Positions 26,493-34,812 of a stretch of 48,195 nt of DNA are shown in pieces. Positions within the stretch are counted from its first letter, which is position 1; every line of letters begins with the position of its first letter. A program made the position numbers and the translations under genes. The notes below the pieces were generated by a model, which did not search any database, had not been told where the DNA came from, and saw only the letters and a program-made list of their open reading frames with translations. The DNA comes from Saprospiraceae bacterium. Lineage in GTDB: Bacteria; Bacteroidota; Bacteroidia; Chitinophagales; Saprospiraceae. The DNA is taken from contig JAEUUV010000001.1 of the NCBI GenBank assembly GCA_016787285.1, positions 1-48,195 of the forward strand, given 5' to 3'.

Positions 26493-28691
26493 TCACAGCC
26501 GCACCTGTACCGTAAACACCACGCTCCGCCCGTCGGACGGCCACACGCCCGGCCCGGGGTAAAACGCCGGGCGTTTGGTGAAATACTGCCGGTCGGTCAG
26601 GTTGTTTGCGCTGATGCGCAAGATCAGGTTTTCGGTAGCGCGGAACGAGGCGTTCAGATCGAGCAGGGAATAAGCCGGCACTAAGCCCACGGCGCCCGTG
26701 GCGTTGGGCGTCGCCGTATTGAGCGGGTCGGCAAAAGATGCGCCGGTGTAGCTGTACAAGAACGATACGCTGAGTTTTTTGAACTTGATATTCAGCCCGT
26801 TTCGGCTGATCCACTCCGGCACGCTTTCGATTCGGTTTCCGGCTATGCTGCGGTTTTCAGAACTGCCGACCCGGACGGAGTCCCCAAGGTATTGCGCGTC
26901 CATGTACGCCGTGGAGGTAAACACGGAGGCGTGCAGGTTGTCGGAAATCCGAAATCCGTATTCGGCAAAGAACTCAAGGCCGTTGGTGCGGGAATCACCG
27001 ATGTTCGTGCGGAACAGGATGACGGTATCCAGCAGGTCGGAGTAGGACGTCAGGCTGCCGGGGCGGTTGTTGTACTCCAGGCTGAATGCGCTGAAGTCCC
27101 ACTTGAGCGGGCCGGCCGCGCCACGCCAGCCCAGTTCGAGGTTGTAGCCCTTGGCGTCTTTCATATTCGGGTCGGTGCGTTCGTAGAAATTGCCGGGAAT
27201 GATGTCCTTGAACAACACGGGCCTGTACGCCTGCGACCAACCGGCATACAGGCTTTGCTGCTCGTTGATCGCAAAACCGGCATTTACTCCGAAAAGCGGA
27301 AAGTTTCGCGGGATGGAAGTCGCCACATCTGCCGGGGGCAGGTACGACACGCTCCCCGACATGTCGGACTTGCCCAGTTCCACCCGCACCCCCGGGCTGA
27401 CGAAAAGGCGCGGGCTGATCTGGAATTTATTTTCCAGAAAAAAAGCCGTGTTTCGGGTATTGAACGTCAGATCGCGGCCCCAGCCGGCAGCCGAAATCGT
27501 CAGATCGTAGTCCGAACCGGTGCTGCCTTTGCCCTGCTGGCGGCGGCTCATGTCGTTGTGGATGTACTGGATGCCAGCGGAAAGCACGGATTTTTCTCCA
27601 AAAAGTATGTACTCCTGCAGCAGTCGGAGTTCGGTCGTAAAACTGTTGAACCCGTCAATGTCTACCTGCCGTTCGCCGTAGGCAAGCGTGGCGGCATTGA
27701 TCGTGTCGCGCACGGTGGCCGGGCGGTCGAACTGCACGCTGCGGCGTTCGCCCAGTACAGCGGAGGCCGTCCATGCCAGCCGCGTCTGGGGGCCGATCTG
27801 CCATTCGAGCGACAACGCGGGCAGGAGCAGTTCCGGGTTGAAATAGTTGCGGGAACGGGTAGCCTGCCGCGGGTTTTCGGCAAACTGTGCATCGGTGAGC
27901 GGGCCGGGAATCCGGTACAGGTAGTTGGAGCGGAACACTTCGGCTTTCAGGGTCAGGTTTTCCGCCGCTGAAAACTGGAGTACAAGGCCCTGCCCATTGT
28001 AGTCGGAAGCGCTGTTGTCGCGGTATCCGTCGGAAATGCGTTTCGAATAAAACGCGTAGTACTGCCACTTCCCGATTTTTCCACCGACGGCGTTATAGGT
28101 GCTGAGCAGCCCGAACGAGCCGGCGGAATTGATGGATTCCAGCCCAAACGCCCGGGTGGTATCGGGTCGTTTGAGCACGTAGTTGAGCATGCCGCCGAAC
28201 TGCGCGCCATATTGCAGTGCACCGGTGCCGCGTACCAGTTCGATACGTTCCACCGCCTCGAAGGGCAGGCTGAAATGGCTGGCCGGGTAGCCGTACAGGT
28301 CGGAGTTGGTCATCAGGCCGTTGGTGTGGATGTTGTATTCCCAGCCGCGGTGCGGGTCGAGGCCGCGCGTGGCGATGTTGGTCTGGTTGCCGGCGCCGTC
28401 CATGTCGTACACAAACAGTCCGGGCACTTTGGCGAATACCTGCCGCGGCGTTTTTTCGGCAATGTTTACGTCCATGTTTTGCAGGCTGACGACCTCGGTT
28501 TTTTTGCCGGCCCACAAGTAGGCGCCCTGCACGGCGGGCATACGCAGGATGGTTTCGCGCGGCGCTTTTACAGCCACCTCGCGCAGGGTTTGATTTGACA
28601 AAGAATCCGTGGAGATTTGGCCAAAAACCGGGGAGGCTGCGAACAAAATGACGGAAGTCAGGGCAGTTAGAAACGAGACAGGATTTTTCAT
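26493..28691 (-). CDS. TonB-dependent outer-membrane receptor (FecA-like)
   Basis: A 732-residue outer-membrane transporter. The ATG at 28691 gives a signal peptide (MKNPVSFLTALTSVILFAASPVFGQ); the open frame further upstream crosses the promoter. It has no carboxypeptidase-like N-terminal domain and goes directly into the plug (about 30-160): TLREVAVKAPRE, TPRQVFAKVPGLFVYDMDGAGNQTNIATRGLDPHRGW, and VERIELVRGTGALQYGAQFGGMLNYVLK. The rest is a 22-strand-type barrel with repeated aromatic strand ends, finishing VVFTVQVRL with the canonical hydrophobic end. The plug resembles ferric-dicitrate/siderophore receptors, so iron-chelate uptake is probable; the ligand is not certain. No FecI/FecR pair is adjacent. 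A TATCTTTG box lies at 28746-28753. Confidence 0.92.
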   Translation of the reverse strand: MKNPVSFLTALTSVILFAASPVFGQISTDSLSNQTLREVAVKAPRETILRMPAVQGAYLWAGKKTEVVSLQNMDVNIAEKTPRQVFAKVPGLFVYDMDGAGNQTNIATRGLDPHRGWEYNIHTNGLMTNSDLYGYPASHFSLPFEAVERIELVRGTGALQYGAQFGGMLNYVLKRPDTTRAFGLESINSAGSFGLLSTYNAVGGKIGKWQYYAFYSKRISDGYRDNSASDYNGQGLVLQFSAAENLTLKAEVFRSNYLYRIPGPLTDAQFAENPRQATRSRNYFNPELLLPALSLEWQIGPQTRLAWTASAVLGERRSVQFDRPATVRDTINAATLAYGERQVDIDGFNSFTTELRLLQEYILFGEKSVLSAGIQYIHNDMSRRQQGKGSTGSDYDLTISAAGWGRDLTFNTRNTAFFLENKFQISPRLFVSPGVRVELGKSDMSGSVSYLPPADVATSIPRNFPLFGVNAGFAINEQQSLYAGWSQAYRPVLFKDIIPGNFYERTDPNMKDAKGYNLELGWRGAAGPLKWDFSAFSLEYNNRPGSLTSYSDLLDTVILFRTNIGDSRTNGLEFFAEYGFRISDNLHASVFTSTAYMDAQYLGDSVRVGSSENRSIAGNRIESVPEWISRNGLNIKFKKLSVSFLYSYTGASFADPLNTATPNATGAVGLVPAYSLLDLNASFRATENLILRISANNLTDRQYFTKRPAFYPGPGVWPSDGRSVVFTVQVRL

Positions 28692-28745
28692 AATAACGAA
28701 AGAGTGTAGGTACATAACCGACAACCCGAAAAAAAAATACAGGCA

Positions 28746-28753
28746 CAAAGATA
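28746..28753 (-). promoter_or_regulatory. -7 box of the TonB receptor gene
   Basis: Minus strand TATCTTTG, exact TAnnTTTG match, about 55 bases upstream of the ATG at 28691. Confidence 0.6.
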
Positions 28754-28879
28754 CCCCGGTATGGCTGGGGGGCATTTGTAGCGCGATTAAAGAGTGCTTA
28801 AAATCAGGTCGTTTCGTGGGATGCACCCGTGTATAAAAAAGCCGTTGGCCAATAGCCAACCGCCAACAGCAATATTTTC

Positions 28880-28887
28880 TACCTTTG
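28880..28887 (+). promoter_or_regulatory. -7 box of the 28960 gene
   Basis: TACCTTTG, exact match. The next candidate starts are a GTG at 28918 and an ATG at 28960. Confidence 0.6.
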
Positions 28888-28959
28888 CCGCTCAAAGAAA
28901 ACCAAAGGAAATAAATCGTGTTTTTAGAGCGTCGAACAAACCGTTTCAACACACAGCAA

Positions 28960-29412
28960 ATGCCGGCAAACGAACAAGTTGATCTGTTTATCTACCGGGT
29001 GCGGGAATCCGGCCTGGAAGTATTTTTGGTAAAAAGTGAAGACCAGCCGGTAGTGGCGGAGGAATTGAACTGGCAAACGCCGACAGCCGGCGAGGACGCT
29101 CCGGAAAAACTGTTTTCGGCAAACTGCATCGAACTGGAACCGGTGACCGACGAAAACGGCGCTTCGCGCAAAGCCATCGCCATCGAGGCCGACTGGCACG
29201 AACTTCCCTCCCTGCGTGCCCTGATCTACGAAGACTACCGGGTAGCCAAGGAAAAAGCCCGGGAGCGCATCCGCAACTTGCTTCCTGATCTGGATCGCGG
29301 GGCGTTTTTTGCCGTCAAGGAAGCGTTCAAACGCGTACTTCCCGAGCAGTATGTTTTTCTGAAAGAACTCAAGGAGGTGCTCGTGGAGAAAAACTCCACC
29401 AAGTACTTGTGA
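28960..29412 (+). CDS. Conserved hypothetical protein, Nudix-like N-terminus without Nudix box
   Basis: A 150-residue soluble protein from the ATG at 28960 (164 from the GTG at 28918). The first strand block VDLFIYRVRESGLEVFLVKSED resembles the opening of Nudix hydrolases. I find no GX5EX7REUXEEXGU motif, so hydrolase activity is doubtful. The C-terminal half is helical and charged (LRALIYEDYRVAKEKARERIRNLL, FFAVKEAFKRVLPEQYVFLKELKEVLVEK). Its own promoter box is at 28880-28887. It precedes PorP/SprF by about 95 bases. No function is assigned. Confidence 0.75.
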   Translation: MPANEQVDLFIYRVRESGLEVFLVKSEDQPVVAEELNWQTPTAGEDAPEKLFSANCIELEPVTDENGASRKAIAIEADWHELPSLRALIYEDYRVAKEKARERIRNLLPDLDRGAFFAVKEAFKRVLPEQYVFLKELKEVLVEKNSTKYL

Positions 29413-29507
29413 TAATGAAACGCGTCGAACCTGCGTTCTTGCTCCCAACTGATTACGGTGGCTGGTGCACACGTTGACGCTCGCCGCCTAAACCTTAGCC
29501 CAAGCGC

Positions 29508-30542
29508 ATGAAGAAAATTTTCCTTTTCGCCTCCTTCCTGGCGACTCTACTCCCCAACCTCGTTGCCCAGGATCAGCATTTTACCCAGTTCTACGCGTCC
29601 CCCCAAATGCTCAATCCGGCTCTGACAGGGGCCTTCGAGGGCCGTTACCGGGTGAGCGCCATCTACCGCGATCAGTGGCGTAAGGTGCTCGATGAACCGA
29701 TCCGGACCTTTGCCGTAGCCGGCGACCTGCGTTTTGATCCGCCCGGCAAAACCACGACCAACGACGCGATTGGCCTCGGCCTGTCATTTTTCAACGATAA
29801 GGTCAATGTGGTGGATTTCAGCACCACCCAGATTGCCATTTCGCTCGCTTACCACAAAGCGCTTGATGTGGACGCCAGGCAGTTTCTTACCCTCGGTGTA
29901 CAGGGGGGGCTCACCCAGCGGAATATCAACTACGCCTCGCTGAATTTTCAGGACGAATTCAACGGCTCCACCGGCTACGAACTGCCTACCGGGGAGGTAC
30001 TTCCGGCCAATAACTTCGCTTATCCCGACCTGAATGTCGGCCTGAACTACTCCGCACGCTTTGGCCGCAGCGGGGCACTGTTCGCCGGCGTGGCCTTGCA
30101 CCACATTATCGAGCCGGACATCTCGTTTTACCGCCAGGGCGTGGAAGGGGAAAAATTGTTCAGAAAGATTTCGGGCCATCTCTCGGCCAATATCCCCTTG
30201 GGTAGCACCCGTGCGTCGCTGCTGCCCCGGGTACTGTATTCCCAGCAAGGCCCGCACGCGCAGGTCAATGTAGGTACCAACTTCCGCACCGCCATCGGCA
30301 AGTACGGCAGTTCGGCGCTGCACCTCGGCGGCTGGGTACGTCCGGTGCGCAACAACGACGGTTTTGGAATCGACGCCGTGGTGGCGCTGGTGGGCTTTGA
30401 GGTCAGCAATGTCGTGTTCGGCATAAGTTACGACATCAACCCGCGCGCGCTTGGCTTCAGCCAACGGCAGGGCGCTTTCGAAATTTCAGTGGCATACCTC
30501 GGCGAGTACGAAAACGAGGAGATTCTGTGCCCGAAATTTTAA
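29508..30542 (+). CDS. PorP/SprF family type IX secretion membrane protein
   Basis: A 344-residue outer-membrane protein. The signal peptide (MKKIFLFASFLATLLPNLVAQ) is followed immediately by the PorP/SprF hallmark DQHFTQFYASPQMLNPALTGAFEGRYR. The rest is strand-rich, with YRDQWRKV, NVGLNYSARFG and a glycine/aromatic barrel pattern, ending EENEEILCPKF-like (Cys near the end is common). Family knowledge: PorP works with PorK/L/M/N in T9SS cargo handling, and many Bacteroidota have several paralogues tied to particular adhesins. The lone copy here, with no porKLMN genes, is probably an accessory paralogue. It is convergent with murI across palindrome B1. Confidence 0.93.
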   Translation: MKKIFLFASFLATLLPNLVAQDQHFTQFYASPQMLNPALTGAFEGRYRVSAIYRDQWRKVLDEPIRTFAVAGDLRFDPPGKTTTNDAIGLGLSFFNDKVNVVDFSTTQIAISLAYHKALDVDARQFLTLGVQGGLTQRNINYASLNFQDEFNGSTGYELPTGEVLPANNFAYPDLNVGLNYSARFGRSGALFAGVALHHIIEPDISFYRQGVEGEKLFRKISGHLSANIPLGSTRASLLPRVLYSQQGPHAQVNVGTNFRTAIGKYGSSALHLGGWVRPVRNNDGFGIDAVVALVGFEVSNVVFGISYDINPRALGFSQRQGAFEISVAYLGEYENEEILCPKF

Positions 30543-30549
30543 GAATAAA

Positions 30550-30700
30550 TGTCACAGAGGCTCACAGAGGCTTAGAGGACACAGAGTTATTCCCGATTTA
30601 GAGCGGACGGATTCCTGCGGAATGACAAAAAAACTCTGTGTCCTCTAAGCCTCTGTGAGCCTCCGTGACACTTCTACTCTACGCAGGCGCAACACTCACA
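30550..30700. repeat. Palindromic element B1 with 39-nt arms, stop-to-stop
   Basis: Arms 30550-30588 and 30632-30670 are reverse complements at 38 of 39 positions; the units are variants of TCACAGAGGC. The 43-nt loop holds GAGCGGACGG and a small hairpin ATTCC-TGC-GGAAT (30611-30623). The tail (30671-30700) runs into the stop codon of murI, and the left end lies eight bases from the PorP stop. The right half aligns with element B2 over about 100 bases. Probably a bidirectional transcript end or a mobile palindrome. Confidence 0.9.
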
Positions 30701-31514
30701 ACTCAAAGTGCCGTGAGCGCACTTCCTTCCCGTAAAAAATGCCGGCTTTGGTATCGAATACCTCGGGCGTTTCCGTGGTAAAAAACGCGCGTTGCCCGGT
30801 TTTCCGGCAGAGCACTTCCATCTCCGGGTGGCGGATCAGGTAGTCGGCCAGGCGGTCGGCCACGATCTGCCCCTGAGCGAGCATGTGGATGTGCGCCGGA
30901 ATGGCCTGCCGGATTTTGTCCCACATGAGCGGGTAGTGCGTGCAGCCGAGGATGACAGCATCAATATGGCTGGACTGCATGAGCAACTCCTGCACATATT
31001 TTTCCACGAAATAATCTGCGCCGGCGCTTTCGTGTTCGTTGTTTTCAATTAGCGGCACCCACATCGGGCAGGCCTGCTGAAACACCTGAATCTGAGGAAA
31101 AAAGTGGTGAACTTCGAGCACGTACGACTCCGACTGCACGGTGCCCGGTGTGGCCAATACGCCTACGTGTCCGCTGTGGGTGATCCGGCCAACCAGTTCG
31201 GTGGTGGGCCGGATCACACCCAGCACGCGGTAGCCGGGGGCAAGGTGCGGCAAGTCCTGTTGCTGAATGGTGCGCAGTGCCTTGGCCGATGCCGTGTTGC
31301 AGGCCAGAATAACAAGCCGGCAATCCATCTTGAACAGGTGCCTGACGCACTCCAGGGTGTACTTGTAAATCGTGTCAAACGACCGGACGCCGTAAGGCGC
31401 GCGGGCATTGTCGCCGAAATAAATGTAGTCGTACTCCGGCAATCGGGCTTCGATCTCGCGAAACACCGTGAGGCCGCCGTATCCGGAATCGAAGATGCCG
31501 ATAGGGCCGGGCAT
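30696..31514 (-). CDS. murI: Glutamate racemase
   Basis: Converts L- to D-glutamate for peptidoglycan stem peptides; cofactor-independent, cytosolic. The 272 residues are of normal length. Motifs: GIFDSGYGGLTVFREI with Asp9, DNARAPYG, the first catalytic Cys72 in LACNTASA, GVIRPT and GVLATPGTVQS, and the second catalytic Cys191 in ILGCTHYPL. The start overlaps the stop of the upstream ompH-like gene by one base (TAATG at 31512-31516), indicating translational coupling. The OmpH-OmpH-MurI order is common in Bacteroidota, linking wall precursor supply with outer-membrane protein folding. Confidence 0.97.
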   Translation of the reverse strand: MPGPIGIFDSGYGGLTVFREIEARLPEYDYIYFGDNARAPYGVRSFDTIYKYTLECVRHLFKMDCRLVILACNTASAKALRTIQQQDLPHLAPGYRVLGVIRPTTELVGRITHSGHVGVLATPGTVQSESYVLEVHHFFPQIQVFQQACPMWVPLIENNEHESAGADYFVEKYVQELLMQSSHIDAVILGCTHYPLMWDKIRQAIPAHIHMLAQGQIVADRLADYLIRHPEMEVLCRKTGQRAFFTTETPEVFDTKAGIFYGKEVRSRHFEL

Positions 31515-32023
31515 TACTTGATGCCGAGTTTGGCTTTAACCATGGGCGTGACGTCGAATGCCGGATCGCCGTAAAGCAGAATTTGGGTGCCGCTGTCGAA
31601 CACCATCAGGAAGCCGTTTTCTTTGGCGACATCCTGCATGGCGGTATTCACGCGGTCGAGGATGGGCTTGTATTCCTCTTCGCGTTTTTTGGCTAATTTA
31701 TCGTACACTTCTTTTTCATACGCACCAATTTTTGCCTCTTCTTCTTGGAGTTTGGCGGCCTGATCCTGGTAGTCTTTGGGCGAAATAGTGCCTAATTCTT
31801 TTTTCCGTTCCAGTTCGGCAGCCTTGTCCTGAAGTTCTTTCACCAACTCCTGGCCGCGTTTGGTGAGTTGAGTCTGGAAGGCTTTCAGGTTGCTGTCGGC
31901 CTGTTTGACTTCCGACAGTTCGGACAGCAACGCCACAGAATTCAGGTAGCCGAATTTTTGGGAAAATCCGCCCACAGCAAACAACATAACAAGGCTGAGG
32001 GTGGGCAAAAGGGTCTTCTTCAT
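31514..32023 (-). CDS. OmpH/Skp-family periplasmic chaperone (second copy)
   Basis: A 169-residue periplasmic protein. It has a signal peptide (MKKTLLPTLSLVMLFAVGGFSQ), then KFGYLNSVALLSELSEV, the typical first strand of OmpH/Skp. A long charged helical region follows (about 45-125; QTQLTKRGQELVKELQDKAAELERKKEL and further) forming the tentacle-like coiled coil. The final strand is MVFDSGTQILLYGDPAFDVT. Skp trimers escort unfolded outer-membrane proteins through the periplasm. The gene is coupled to murI by a one-base overlap. Upstream is a 350-bp gap with palindromic element C, then a paralogue. Confidence 0.93.
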   Translation of the reverse strand: MKKTLLPTLSLVMLFAVGGFSQKFGYLNSVALLSELSEVKQADSNLKAFQTQLTKRGQELVKELQDKAAELERKKELGTISPKDYQDQAAKLQEEEAKIGAYEKEVYDKLAKKREEEYKPILDRVNTAMQDVAKENGFLMVFDSGTQILLYGDPAFDVTPMVKAKLGIK

Positions 32024-32054
32024 AGATGCAAATAGATTCAGGTGAAAAAAAAGG

Positions 32055-32379
32055 TTACTGGTTGATTGGTTGGCTGGTTGATTGGTTGATTGGTTGACTG
32101 GTTGGCTGGTTGACTGGTTGGCTGGTTGATTGGTTGGCTGGTTGATTGACTGGTTGATTGGTTGATTGGTTGACTGGCTGGTTCAGCCGCCATTGGCGTT
32201 ATAGTCATCAACAACGCAACGCATGATACTCAACCCGACAACGACATAATCTACATGGCTTCAACATCAAATTGACAGATTAAGCAGTTAATGGAGATAC
32301 GCTGCTTCTGCCGGCGTTCTCCCCAACATCCGTTGAGCCAGTCAACCAATCAACCAGTCAACCAGTCAACCAATCAACC
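32055..32379. repeat. Element C: palindrome of 8-bp TGGTTGAT-type units
   Basis: Left array (about 32057-32185) is about 15 units of TGGTTG followed by AT, AC or GC; the right array (32334-32379) is the reverse complement in about five units. They enclose a 150-nt centre with no homology that I can see to the other elements. The right array contains the TGA stop of the upstream ompH-like gene. This explains most of the 350-bp gap between the two chaperone genes; no gene was found in the centre. Confidence 0.85.
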
Positions 32380-32889
32380 TTTTTTCAGCATGGCTTTGAG
32401 GTCTTCGGTTTTGTCAAATTTTTTATCGGCGAAGAGCATGCCGGAGGCGCTGCCTTTTTCGAAGATGTATTCGAAGCCGCGGTCGGTGGCATAGCGCTCG
32501 ATGGCCGTGTACACTTTTTCCTGGATGGGCTTGACGAGTTCCTCGCGTTTTTTGAACAGGTCGCCTTCAGGGCCGAATTTGCGGCGCTGGATTTCGCGCA
32601 CTTCTTTTTCCTTGTTCAGGATTTCGTCTTCGCGTTGTTTTTTCATCTCCTCGCTGAGCATTACCTGCTCGGCCTGGTACTTGCTGTACAGCCCCTTGAT
32701 CACGTCTTGCTGCTGGGCAATTTCCTGCCGCCATTGGGTGGCGATTTTGTCGAGTTGTTCCTGGGCTTTCTGATATTCCGGTATGCTTTCCAATACGGCG
32801 TTGACGTCCACGTAGGCGATACGTTGGGCGAGCGCAAAAGTGGTGAAAAACAGGGCGATAAAGGCGGTTGACACAAATTTCTTCATCAT
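32374..32889 (-). CDS. OmpH/Skp-family periplasmic chaperone (first copy)
   Basis: A 171-residue paralogue of the next gene. Signal peptide (MMKKFVSTAFIALFFTTFALAQ), then RIAYVDVNAVLESIPEYQ, a charged helical hairpin (about 45-125; KIATQWRQEIAQQQDVIKGLYSKYQAEQ and on) and the strand FEYIFEKGSASGMLFADKKFD. The family role is holding outer-membrane proteins on the way to the BAM complex. Its final codon and stop are formed by the first repeat units of element C. A TACTTTTG box is at 32952-32959. A bamA gene, often found upstream in related genomes, is absent here; a divergent histidine ammonia-lyase occupies that side. Confidence 0.93.
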   Translation of the reverse strand: MMKKFVSTAFIALFFTTFALAQRIAYVDVNAVLESIPEYQKAQEQLDKIATQWRQEIAQQQDVIKGLYSKYQAEQVMLSEEMKKQREDEILNKEKEVREIQRRKFGPEGDLFKKREELVKPIQEKVYTAIERYATDRGFEYIFEKGSASGMLFADKKFDKTEDLKAMLKKG

Positions 32890-32951
32890 GGTAGTAGCGT
32901 GTGAGTGGTGTGTGTGGTTTGTTTGTAAAAAAGGGTCCGGTTTTTTCAGCG

Positions 32952-32959
32952 CAAAAGTA
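32952..32959 (-). promoter_or_regulatory. -7 box of the ompH-ompH-murI set
   Basis: Minus strand TACTTTTG, exact match, about 63 bases upstream of the ATG at 32889. Confidence 0.55.
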
Positions 32960-33150
32960 GCGGATTTGCAGTGTTTGAACGGAGTTCTGACGGATTGTGT
33001 CCCGGTTCAGTTGCACCGCCGGTTTAAAAAAATTTGCTTAATGAAATCCAACTTGTTGATTGTGTATGAGTTCAAATTTCGGTTGCGGTAAAATGTTTGT
33101 TCGTTTAACCGGCGCTTAACGCCCCCTTAAACGATTTTAACGGTACGCAG

Positions 33151-33158
33151 TACCTTTG
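33151..33158 (+). promoter_or_regulatory. -7 box of hutH
   Basis: TACCTTTG, exact match, 25 bases before the ATG at 33184. Confidence 0.65.
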
Positions 33159-33183
33159 CCGCCCACCACACCTGAAACACGCT

Positions 33184-34668
33184 ATGCACCTGATCGGCCC
33201 GGACCACCTGTCGCTCGAAACCATTGCCGCCATTGTGCGCGATAACCTGCCTCTTGCACTTTCCGATGAAGCCCGCCTGCGCCTGCGACGTTGCCGTAGC
33301 TACCTGGACGACAAGCTACAGCACGACCACGCCCTTTTTTACGGCATCAACACCGGCTTCGGGTCGCTTTGCAACATTCGTATTTCGGATGCCGACATTG
33401 AGCAGTTGCAGCATAACCTGCTCGTGTCGCACGCTGCCGGCATGGGTGATCCGGTGCCGCCGGAAGTGGTGCGGCTGATGCTTTTGCTGAAGATTCAGAG
33501 CCTGTGCTACGGCTTTTCCGCCGTGCGGGAAGAGGTGGTGGAGCGGCTGGTGGATTTTTTCAACGCCGGCATTTCTCCGGTGGTGCTCGAACACGGTTCG
33601 CTCGGCGCTTCGGGCGACCTGGCGCCGCTGGCCCACCTGAGTCTGCCCCTTGCAGGTATAGGCGAGGTTTGGTACGAAGGTCGCCGCCAACGCGCCGATG
33701 TGGTGCTGCAATTGTTCGGCTGGGAACCACTCGCTTTCCGCGCCAAAGAAGCGCTGGCGCTACTCAACGGCACGCAGTTTTCGACGGCCTACGCGGTGTG
33801 GTGCCTGCTCGAAAGCCGCCGTTTGACCGGCCTTGCCGACCTGAACGCCGCCATTGGCTACGACGCCTTTGATTGCCGTACGGCGCCCCTGGATGAGCGT
33901 ATTCACCGCATTCGTCCGCACGCAGGGCAGTTGGCCGTGGCCGAAAACCTGCGCGAATGGCTGGCCGGAAGCGCCATTGCCGCCCGGGAAAAAACCAGCG
34001 TGCAGGATCCGTATTCGTTCCGTTGCGTGCCGCAGGTGCATGGTGCAAGCCGCGACGCGCTGGTCCATGTGGAGCAAATGGTGCTGACAGAAATCAACAG
34101 TGTGACCGACAATCCCAATGTGTTTCCAGACGGCGATACCATCCTGTCGGGCGGCAATTTCCACGCCCAGCCGGTAGCTCTGCCGCTCGATTATCTGGCG
34201 CTGGCGTTGTCCGAATTCGGCAGCATCGCCGAGCGGCGTATTTACCAACTCATCGGCGGACAACGCGGCCTGCCGGCTTTTTTGACCGAAAATCCGGGGC
34301 TGCACTCGGGCATGATGATTGCCCAATACACGGCTGCCGCTATCGCCAGCCAGAACAAATCGCTCTGCACACCCGCTTCTGCCGACAGTATCGTGAGTTG
34401 CAACGGCCAGGAAGACCACGTGAGCATGGCCGCGAATGCCGCTACCAAGGCGCGCCGGGTGGTGCTCAATCTGGAGCGGTTGCTTGCCATCGAATTCATG
34501 GTGGCCATGCAGGCACTCGACTTCCGGCTGCCGCTGCGCTCCTCACCCCGCATCGAGGCGATCAGGGAGCAATACCGGGAAGTGGTGCCCCGGCTGACCG
34601 ACGACCGGGTGTTGAGCGCGGATATGGAGCGGACGCGGGAGTGGCTTGGCAACGTAAATATCACATAG
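33184..34668 (+). CDS. hutH: Histidine ammonia-lyase
   Basis: Deaminates L-histidine to urocanate, the first step of histidine degradation; cytosolic tetramer. The 494-residue length is normal. Key motifs: FYGINTGFGSL (substrate-side Tyr53), and GSLGASGDLAPLAH, in which Ala142-Ser143-Gly144 condense to the MIO electrophile. Others are YSFRCVPQVHG, SVTDNPNVF, GGNFHAQPVAL and QEDHVSMAANAA. Phenylalanine/tyrosine lyases share the fold, but the HAL pattern is the better fit. No other hut genes (hutU, hutI, hutG) are in the window, so it may act alone or with genes elsewhere. Its TAG stop lies within the first bases of palindromic element B2. Confidence 0.92.
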   Translation: MHLIGPDHLSLETIAAIVRDNLPLALSDEARLRLRRCRSYLDDKLQHDHALFYGINTGFGSLCNIRISDADIEQLQHNLLVSHAAGMGDPVPPEVVRLMLLLKIQSLCYGFSAVREEVVERLVDFFNAGISPVVLEHGSLGASGDLAPLAHLSLPLAGIGEVWYEGRRQRADVVLQLFGWEPLAFRAKEALALLNGTQFSTAYAVWCLLESRRLTGLADLNAAIGYDAFDCRTAPLDERIHRIRPHAGQLAVAENLREWLAGSAIAAREKTSVQDPYSFRCVPQVHGASRDALVHVEQMVLTEINSVTDNPNVFPDGDTILSGGNFHAQPVALPLDYLALALSEFGSIAERRIYQLIGGQRGLPAFLTENPGLHSGMMIAQYTAAAIASQNKSLCTPASADSIVSCNGQEDHVSMAANAATKARRVVLNLERLLAIEFMVAMQALDFRLPLRSSPRIEAIREQYREVVPRLTDDRVLSADMERTREWLGNVNIT

Positions 34669-34812
34669 GCTCATGGAGGAGCATGAGACTCACAAAAAAC
34701 GGATTCCTGCGGAATGACAAAAGAACTCTGTGAGCCTCTTTTTCTCTGCGAGCCTCTGTGACACTCCACTCTACGAGGGCAACTCAAAACTCAAAACTCA
34801 AAACTCAAAACT
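34656..34812. repeat. Palindromic element B2, stop-to-stop, plus ACTCAAA array
   Basis: Left end TCACATAGGCTCATGGAGG is a degenerate form of the B1 arm and contains the hutH stop. The right half (ACGGATTCCTGCGGAATGAC, then AACTCTGTG, GAGCCTCTGTGACACT and ACTCTACG) aligns with B1 over about 100 bases. The element ends in four and a half ACTCAAA units (34781-34812) that run into the stop of the convergent ATE-like gene. Confidence 0.85.

Noticed and set aside
28918-28960. GTG at 28918 as start of the Nudix-like gene
   Set aside because: The ATG at 28960 gives the natural beginning of the folded domain; the extra 14 residues (FLERRTNRFNT) look unstructured. It cannot be fully excluded because it fits the promoter spacing.
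32055-32379. CRISPR array
   Set aside because: Units are 8 bp, contiguous and without unique spacers, and are matched by an inverse array. The same reasoning excludes the arrays at 48100-48195 and 44326-44451.
30696-32889. A missing bamA within the ompH-ompH-murI cluster due to truncation
   Set aside because: All three genes are intact and the upstream side is occupied by a complete promoter and divergent hutH; a different gene order is simpler than a deletion in this window.
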